Assembly (NCBI GenBank): GCA_016987375.1
Contig: PJRA01000519.1
Coordinates: 23,679 to 82,596 of the forward strand
Reading direction: 5' to 3'
DNA length: 58,918 bases
Origin: Brachionus koreanus
Taxonomy: Eukaryota > Rotifera > Eurotatoria > Ploima > Brachionidae
Part shown: piece by piece, positions 53,401 through 58,918 of the stretch
Layout of the letters: every line of letters begins with the position of its first letter
Numbering within the stretch: position 1 is the stretch's first letter
Notes under the pieces: generated by a model
What the model saw: only the letters and a program-made list of their open reading frames with translations
Databases searched by the model: none
Told to the model about the DNA's origin: nothing
Made by a program: the position numbers and the translations under genes

Positions 53401-53873
53401 AATCTAACTTAGTAAAAATGGTTATCGAAATTAAAAAATTAATAAATCTACAAATTAGTACACTTTTTCCTCAAAAATATTTAATTTGTCCTTAACTAAT
53501 AGATAGAATTAAAAAATACTTTCATACTGTTTTATATTTTTCCTAAATAAACTTAAAAAACACATTTTTCATTGAATGCTGATTAGTTTTTTTATTAGAA
53601 TTGAAAGTGAAATAATTTTTTTAGTAAATTCATAAATAAATCTACTAGATTAAAAGATTAAAAAGAACAAATATTTTAACATTTTCTTTTTATGGCTAGA
53701 TAAAATTTGGAAATTACGTAAATAAAATTTCAACTATAATTCTAATATTAAATAAGTTCTTAACTTTAAAAATTAAAATTGTTTACTAATTTTTTTTAGA
53801 TTCGTTGCTTGGAAAAAGTTCTCAAGGAAGCACTGGCAATCGAAGTCACAGCAGTAGTGTATCCAATACTTAA
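38470..53873 (+). CDS. CDC42BPA: MRCK: CDC42-binding serine/threonine kinase (DMPK/ROCK group)
   Basis: Cytoplasmic effector kinase of CDC42/Rac that phosphorylates myosin phosphatase and light chain to drive actomyosin contraction. Exons 38470-38823, 41477-42271, 43799-44923, 47408-49406, 52177-52355, 52409-52499, 52582-53337 and 53800-53873 join in frame to 1790 aa (human about 1730). Kinase domain about 78-345: GRGAFGEV 84-91, Lys106, HRDIKPDN from 198, DFG 218-220; the C-terminal extension has [17 protein letters not shown] long coiled coil spans about 440-920, C1 978-1029, PH about 1050-1160 (begins [15 protein letters not shown]), CNH about 1180-1500 ([16 protein letters not shown]), CRIB at [10 protein letters not shown] (53004-53033), then a Ser/Asn-rich tail with a serine run. 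The start codon is the first ATG after an in-frame TTG. C1 has an atypical metal knuckle (see findings). Five introns exceed 400 bp; several hold transposon debris. Paralogue (alpha, beta or single invertebrate form) is not resolvable. Confidence 0.96.
39068..39290 (-). mobile_element. Non-LTR retrotransposon 3' tail, third copy (in MRCK intron 1)
   Basis: Reverse complement contains AACACACATGAGAAAATGTA, CAGACATAGAACGGTAAA, CAATTGTGCCATTTATATTT and a final ATTCAAATAAAC. These match, in order, the 3' UTR following the reverse-transcriptase fragment at 16882-17705. No coding part is left. It lies antisense within MRCK intron 1 (38824-41476), which otherwise shows only AT-rich sequence and two other repeats. 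Confidence 0.75.
39484..40099. repeat. 46-bp direct repeat pair, 570 bp apart
   Basis: Bases 39484-39529 and 40054-40099 are the same 46 bp with two mismatches (both begin AATAGGAGAGA and end ACAGTATTACCTTAAAT). They could be ends of a small element, remains of a segmental duplication, or a paired regulatory motif in MRCK intron 1. The DNA between them codes for nothing recognisable. Confidence 0.75.
40989..41177. repeat. MITE-like element with inverted repeats, palindromic repeat family copy 2
   Basis: Left arm 40989-41010 (TTGGGTACCATTAGTGGCGGCC spans it; only its core GTGGCGGCC is identical on both sides) pairs with right arm 41156-41177 at 18 of 22 positions. Inside, GGCCATTTTGATGG and GGCCATCAAAACGGCC form a second inverted pair. 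Part of it recurs at 36487-36611. Non-coding, within MRCK intron 1. GC content is far above the surroundings. Confidence 0.65.
49451..49660. mobile_element. Complete 210-bp piggyBac-like MITE in MRCK intron 4
   Basis: Terminal inverted repeats: left CACTAGAAGCACCAA, right (reverse complement) CACTTGAAGCACCAA. Four-base TTAG flanks both ends (49447-49450 and 49661-49664), as a target duplication would. Next to the right terminus, 49625-49647 is a perfect hairpin (AAACGAGTC, 5-nt loop, GACTCGTTT). No coding capacity. Related ends at 11218-11249 and 58787-58918 sit beside TTAA, the standard piggyBac target; TTAG here is a variant. It begins 44 bp after the exon 4 donor, and the exon's open frame runs on into it by chance. 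Confidence 0.85.
49665..50100 (-). mobile_element. Non-LTR retrotransposon 3' fragment, fourth copy
   Basis: Reverse complement ends TTTTTATATTTATTCAATAA and contains GACATAGTACTGTAAACAAC, GATGTATGTATGTCACCAAT, AACCATTCGTACCG and AATTCATTTAATCATTTAAT, the same blocks as at 20225-20394. Upstream (to about 50100) is G+C-richer sequence with broken frames (e.g. [13 protein letters not shown]), compatible with the last part of a decayed reverse transcriptase. It directly abuts the MITE at 49451-49660. It lies antisense in MRCK intron 4 (49407-52176). Confidence 0.7.
50395..50850. other. Compositionally distinct, decayed sequence in MRCK intron 4
   Basis: Less AT-biased than the rest of the intron, with broken frames such as [16 protein letters not shown]. 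That short piece is loosely reminiscent of the zinc-binding region before a Pao/BEL-type integrase, but too little remains to claim it. Probably transposon debris. Confidence 0.25.
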
Positions 53874-56157
53874 AACCCAAAAAATATGATTTATTGGCTT
53901 ATTATGTAAAACGAAATCAAAATTGTTAATTTAAGTTAATTCTAGACAACGAATTTTTTTATTCTCTCTTTTTTTTTAATTATGCTATGTAAAAATTAAA
54001 AAATTGAAATATATGAAAAATTAAAAATTTAGAGTTTTCTGGGTTCATAATGTAATAACCGCTTGTTTTTTCAGTTCAACAAAACAACCAAGAACCCGAA
54101 ATGTGTGAAATACTGTAAAATATAGTTTGATGGTTAATTTCTAAATCGATTTTTCATTGAATATACATATATTCTTCTTGTTAAATAACCTAGTGATAAC
54201 GTTTGTGTGAATGATTTGTCTTAAATTCTAGTTTTTTTTATTATTATTTAGCTTTGTGATATTTAACAATTCGAAGCACAAAATTATTCGAATAAAAGTG
54301 AGAGCTTCAAAATTTTTATTCGCTAAAATCCTTAATTTTCATCTTTTATTATTTTTTTTACTTAATAGCTTGGCTCATTTACACTTTAATTAAATTTAAA
54401 ATAAAATGATTTTTTTTACAAAATTTTATTTGGTTTTTCATGATAGATCAAAAATAAAGAGATTGATCAAGCTAAAATATTTTCTTCTTAATTGAAATTT
54501 CTGACAATATGATATCAAAAAAATAATAATCAGTTAAGTGCATAAAATTGTGATAACTTTTTAATTGTTATTTTTGAAATCTTTTTCGCTTCTTTATAAA
54601 TAACATGAATCTGTCCCTTTACCTGCATAATAAAAATGATATCTAAAAGAATTATTCTGATTTAACAATTAAAGGCTATTTTTGTCTAAAAAATTTCTTT
54701 AAATGTTACATTAGTTCCATAAGTCTGTTACATAAAAAAAAGACTAAAAGACCATTATCAAATCTTTAAAATAAAAATTAAAACATGTATAGATGATTGA
54801 TAGTCTATTAAAAAATTAAATTTGAATTTTCGAAAAAGTATCAAAATGACATCGCCTGTTCTAATAAACAATCCTTAGAACACCGAATTTTAAATATACC
54901 TTTATTAATAATATATAGTAATTGATATATATTGGACAGTATTTTTAAAAAAAAGGACAAATAGTGTCTGTATTTTATTTTAATTGTAAATTATTTAAAT
55001 AAACTGTTAATATTTTAAATTAATTACCATTGCAATCAAATTAAATGAGTATTATTTTATTTTTTATTTTATTTAATTAAATTTTAAGTTCCATGGACAA
55101 ATTGAAATTAGAAAAATGGAAAGTTAAATATCCATTTTACAATTAAGTAATCAAAGATCAATGTCAAACTGGTATATATTTTCATCTTCCAGACCATATT
55201 TAAGAGGCTATTCAATACAGAACTTAAGAAACTCAATGTAAAAAAAAATTATCTCTACACCTACAATTGAACTGTGTCAATGGACTGTTGCATATCATTG
55301 GAGAAAAAAAAGTAATAAACAAATTACTTCATCTGAATGAGATATTATTGCCCAACTGGAAAATAAATAAGTATTTGAAAAATTAAGAAAAAAGAGCATT
55401 CAGTGTTTTACATTAAATTATTTATTTATTGACTGTTTTGTATTTTTTAACTGACAAATAGAAATTATTTTGCTAACTATTTTAGAATTTTATGCTGACA
55501 ATATATTTTATATTTAAATTACTGACCATTTTATTAATATTTTACTGATTTAAAAAACATTATATTAACAAAATACTAAAAAAAAATACTCAAAATTTTT
55601 GACTATTTACTGACCGTTTACTTACTAGTCTTATCATTAATGTGCATTAATTATATTAAACATACATTATTTTATTAATTTTTTATTTGAGCATTATTAA
55701 TTTGTACTTATGTATAACATTAATTTTATCAAATCAACATTAATTGCCTAATGTGCTAACATTAAGATGAAAAATCTTACATTATAATATATAATAATGA
55801 AAAAAAATAGTAAGGTATTTAATTTTTTTTATAATATATAATTGATAAAAGGATACTCGAAAAAAAGCATTTATTTTGAACCGAAAACAAACATAAGATT
55901 TCCTGTACTTAAAAATACTATTCTTTAATTTATAATCTGAAAGAGAGTATAAAATTCACGCCTAGTTATCTATTCTAACTAATTGCTTGAGTATTTATAT
56001 ATTCTTCAATTGCTCATGGCAAAAACATCAAAATTTAAATAAACTATAAAATTGCAAGTCAACGAGTAGCAGAATACAAAAGCGACAAAAATACTGATGA
56101 AATAGAACATATGGAAACAGAAATAAAAAAAAAAAAGATTCAAACAAGACACAAGAA

Positions 56158-56250
56158 AATGGACTCCAATATGTACATTTAACAACAAGAATGAAGCAAT
56201 CGAAAAAATTAAAAGTGATGGTTATTGGAGTGTTACGAATACAAACAATT
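56158..56250 (+). pseudogene. Possible MULE N-terminal fragment
   Basis: The plus strand reads KWTPICTFNNKNEAIEKIKS then DGYWSVTNTNN before a stop. The layout WxxxxTFxxKxEAxxxIKxxxxWSxxxxN is common at the start of MULE-derived proteins in aquatic invertebrates, before a zinc-binding region. The following 170 bp keep open frames but with shifts. Weak, pattern-based call. Confidence 0.35.
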
Positions 56251-57246
56251 AAGATTTTTAATAAAGAAATGCATCTTTATGACAATTGGAGATTCAATTT
56301 ATCTGCCACATTCATTAATATACAATTTGGTTTATGGTGTTTTTGTATTCCAAAAAACAACGACTGGAAAAAAAAGTACTTGAAGCTGTCCTGGGTTCCT
56401 AACAATTAAACATATCATTGGAATGTCAATAAGATTGAAGTACTGTAAACTACCACCTGAAGCCAAAAAGGTAGCAAACGTAAAAGAGATAGAACTGCAA
56501 AAGCAACAAGTTCTTTACACTTTTAGACCTATATAATAAATTAATGAAACAAGACAAATAAAAAAATATTTTTTTACTTTTTATTTCCTTTAAATTATTT
56601 GAGTAAATAACCTCTAATTTAGTGAATAATAAGAAAAAAGTGTTAATCGATATTTATTTCGATTTAAATTTAACAATATTTAATTTAAAAACATTTAACA
56701 GTCGTTAAAATTAATAAGCTATTTTCTGAATTCATTGTATTTTATTTGTTAGCATATAAAATTAATTCACCTTTTCCAAAAGAACTTTATCAAGTTTTCT
56801 TAAATAATTAAAATAATAATCAAACAAAATATAGCTAAAAAAAATCAATTATATATTTAACATTTTATTTATTTAGTTTAGAAATTATATTTTAAATTTT
56901 TTTAAGATTTTCAATAGTTATTAATTAACTAAATTCAAATAAGCATCCAATATTTTTAAATGCTTACATTATTTTTTTTAAAAGATTTGCCATTTAAAAT
57001 TTATTTTTTATTATTAAGAAAATTCGAATCAATTTTAATTATTTTCCTAAATTTCTTATTTACAAAAATTTCTTAAATCAACCGTTATTTCTTATTGTGA
57101 GTGAATACCTTAAATTGATAACCCAGGAGCCAAGTTACAGGCATACAGATAGTCAAAGTTGAAATTGATTAAAATGTTCTTTAGAAAGAATAGGCGTAAA
57201 ATGAATTAACCTTACATTTATTTGCACGAATGTCACTTTACTAAAA

Positions 57247-57476
57247 AATAAGTTTTAAGAGCACGGATAGATAAGTTGGGTAGACCGAAAATAAAGATTA
57301 GGAATAGTCAGAAGCGTGTTCTCAGGGATGATCGTGTAGTAAGAAGTAGTACAGAAATTTTGTTTGTTGGAAGCATGTACAGGCCTGTCAGAAGTCACTG
57401 CATGACAATTAGTATGAAAAGTTTTTATAATAATAAGATAAGAAAAATGATAGAAAATAAAACACAAAACAGCTAA
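57247..57476 (+). other. Unassigned less AT-rich open frame
   Basis: A frame of about 70 codons including LGRPKIKIRNSQKRVLRDDR stands out by its higher G+C and balanced codons in an AT-rich desert. It ends with a stop at 57476. I recognise no family. The basic start and abrupt limits fit a retrotransposon ORF1 or other TE fragment better than an independent gene. Confidence 0.25.
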
Positions 57477-58123
57477 GCCCAAAAATACAATTATGTGAAA
57501 ATTTTAATTTAATCAAAAAAATTAATTTAATCGTTTATCAAATTCATTGAAATTTATTTAATAAAATTTATCAAAAAAAAATCGAAAACTTTGACTATTC
57601 AATGTAGAGAAAAAAATTAAAAATTCAACTTCAGGATAGAATCAAGATAAAGTAAAAATATCGTAACACTAATGGTTTTACGATATTTTTCAATAAAATT
57701 TAGATTTTTGATTCTTAATTATAGAAATTTTTTTTTCTATATTTTTATTTTAGCTGGAATTTTAATTGATATGTTTGAAATTTTAATTTCATAAATGTTT
57801 TGAGGAAAAAACGAAATAGAATTAGGATTATTGCAACATTATTTTAAATTAAATTTTTTGACATTTTACATTTCATCAATTTAAATAGAATTTAAGTTAC
57901 AAGGCAATTTTTATAATTATTGCAGGAAATCAAAAAAAGTTTTGAATCCCTTGAGACTAAAATCATTTATTTATTTGCGGTATTTGGCCAAAATTTCTAA
58001 TTGTTTTTGCCTAGTTTTTATTTGCTACAGCTATTAAGTGAATTAACTTAATTGACTTTTGATTTTTTACATAATCAAATGTTATAGACATATATTTCTG
58101 AGAAAAATCTTAAAAAATCATAA

Positions 58124-58652
58124 ATGAAAATGTTTTGGAAAATTTTCGCTTTATTACTTGTCCTTTGTGTGCTGGGAAGCCCACGTAATTTTAATGTATT
58201 TTTTTTTTAAATTCTTTGCTAAACAAATAAATTTAGAACAAAATTGGGATCTGATCTGCTCTGATCCAAACCATGCAATTGATTTTACTATCAAGTGCAA
58301 AATTAAATTATTAACTGATAGAAATGATCTAACTATTGAAGTAAATTTCAATGGAAATGAATCAGTTTTACTTGGTCAAAGTAAAAATTATTTTAGGATT
58401 AAATTTAGAATCAAAAATATTTTTTGTTTAGACATGGAAGAAAGTCAAGTCGTGGATTATTCAGATTCATACGAATCAGCTAAATATTTACTCTTGAATA
58501 CAGAAATTATGGAAAATTCTTCAATAGAAAGTTTCGAAATTTTTGGCTATAAATCGGGATTAATAGAAATTAGTGTAATTTTTTTTCTAATGTTATTCTT
58601 ACTTTTCCATCTTTATTTTAATTTCATTTTTACTAAACTTCCAAGTCCATAA
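58124..58652 (+). CDS. Small predicted secreted or single-pass membrane protein, unknown family
   Basis: Exons 58124-58184 and 58237-58652 with a 52-bp GT..AG intron join in frame to 158 aa. Exon 1 encodes an evident signal peptide (MKMFWKIFALLLVLCVLGSP). The mature part begins QQNWDLICSDPNHAIDF and has three Cys (ICSDP, IKCKI, IFCLD) and two or more N-x-S/T sites. Near the C-terminus a strongly hydrophobic stretch ISVIFFLMLFLLFHLYFNFI could be a membrane anchor, or intron read as exon if a donor was missed near 58573. Upstream is AT-rich; AATAAA near 58730 follows the stop. I do not recognise a domain; the size and Cys-poor layout loosely recall MD-2-like lipid-binding (ML) proteins but no motif supports this. 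Confidence 0.6.
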
Positions 58653-58786
58653 TTTTCATTTTGAACAACTCTAAATGTAGTTTGGTGTTAAAACCCGATA
58701 GTTTGGTTCTTCTTTTCAACCGTGTGAAAAAAATAAATTGCATTTTGTAATTTGGCAGACTTTTTTTTCTCTTTGACATTTTTTAA

Positions 58787-58918
58787 CACTAGAAGCACCA
58801 AACGAGTCGAAATGACTCGTTTTAAAATTTTTTAAATCCTCGTATCTTTTGAATGGATTTTTCAAATAAATATATCTTTTTTGATTTATGTAGATTTTTA
58901 AAATTTTCTTTAAAAATA
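58787..58918. mobile_element. piggyBac-like MITE, left part, cut by window end
   Basis: TTAA at 58783-58786, then CACTAGAAGCACCAA and the perfect hairpin AAACGAGTC-GAAAT-GACTCGTTT (58800-58822). The following sequence (e.g. TATCTTTTGAATGGATTTTT) matches the reverse complement of 49451-49660. The other end lies beyond the window. Confidence 0.85.

Larger units (their letters stand above)
53874..58123. other. Intergenic region after MRCK
   Basis: MRCK 3' UTR (AATAAAAGTGAG near 54290 is a plausible poly(A) signal), then AT-rich DNA. Scraps: around 55170-55215 a short YFHLPDHI-like reading on the plus strand faintly resembles the FHxxxxxW block of MULE transposases. 56158-56250 and 57247-57476 are listed separately. 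No complete gene seen. Confidence 0.5.

Overview
This is nuclear DNA from an AT-rich invertebrate animal. The evidence is intron-rich genes with GT..AG introns, several animal-specific families (nicastrin, MRCK kinase, PDE with tandem GAF domains, EAAT glutamate transporter), a metazoan-type 5S rRNA, and many decayed transposons. Most introns are only about 49-82 bp; the few long ones carry the mobile-element debris. Extreme AT content, tiny introns and protein style suggest a monogonont rotifer such as Brachionus. That is an inference, not something proved from the window.

Layout. 1-1923: non-coding flank with two hairpins. 1924-8226 (-): PDE11-like dual-GAF phosphodiesterase, 6 exons. 9521-12795 (+): EAAT/SLC1 transporter, 6 exons, divergent from the PDE; its fourth intron holds a sequence gap, a MITE end and two transposon relics. 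12979-19327 (-): nicastrin, 3 exons, tail to tail with EAAT (183 bp apart). The large nicastrin intron holds a broken MULE transposon, an exact 271-bp copy of part of nicastrin's own first exon, and a non-LTR retrotransposon 3' end. 21518-22925 (+): 4-hydroxyphenylpyruvate dioxygenase, 6 exons. 23140-23235 (-): 5S rRNA gene cut by a second gap. 24176-25440 (+): decayed DDE transposase, followed by a tRNA-like 61-nt cloverleaf. 27523-28821 (+): SLC35A-type nucleotide-sugar transporter, 4 exons. 28822-38469: about 9.6 kb of AT-rich intergenic DNA with TE scraps and, at its end, a compositionally distinct promoter-like region. 38470-53873 (+): complete MRCK (CDC42-binding, myotonic dystrophy-related kinase), 8 exons. 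53874-58123: intergenic with MULE-like scraps. 58124-58652 (+): small predicted secreted or membrane protein of unknown family. 58787-end: start of another MITE copy.

All exon models were built by hand. Each joins in frame at GT..AG introns and gives protein lengths close to the families' usual sizes: PDE 932 aa, EAAT 542, nicastrin 727, HPD 383, SLC35A 380, MRCK 1790. The genes are unrelated housekeeping and signalling genes; nothing suggests an operon or a dedicated gene system. The most informative unexplained structures are the exact partial-exon duplication inside nicastrin, a palindrome-bearing piggyBac-like MITE family (three copies), a non-LTR 3'-end family (four copies), the tRNA-like element beside the transposase relic, and an unusual zinc knuckle in the MRCK C1 domain. 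I found no convincing new multi-gene biological system.
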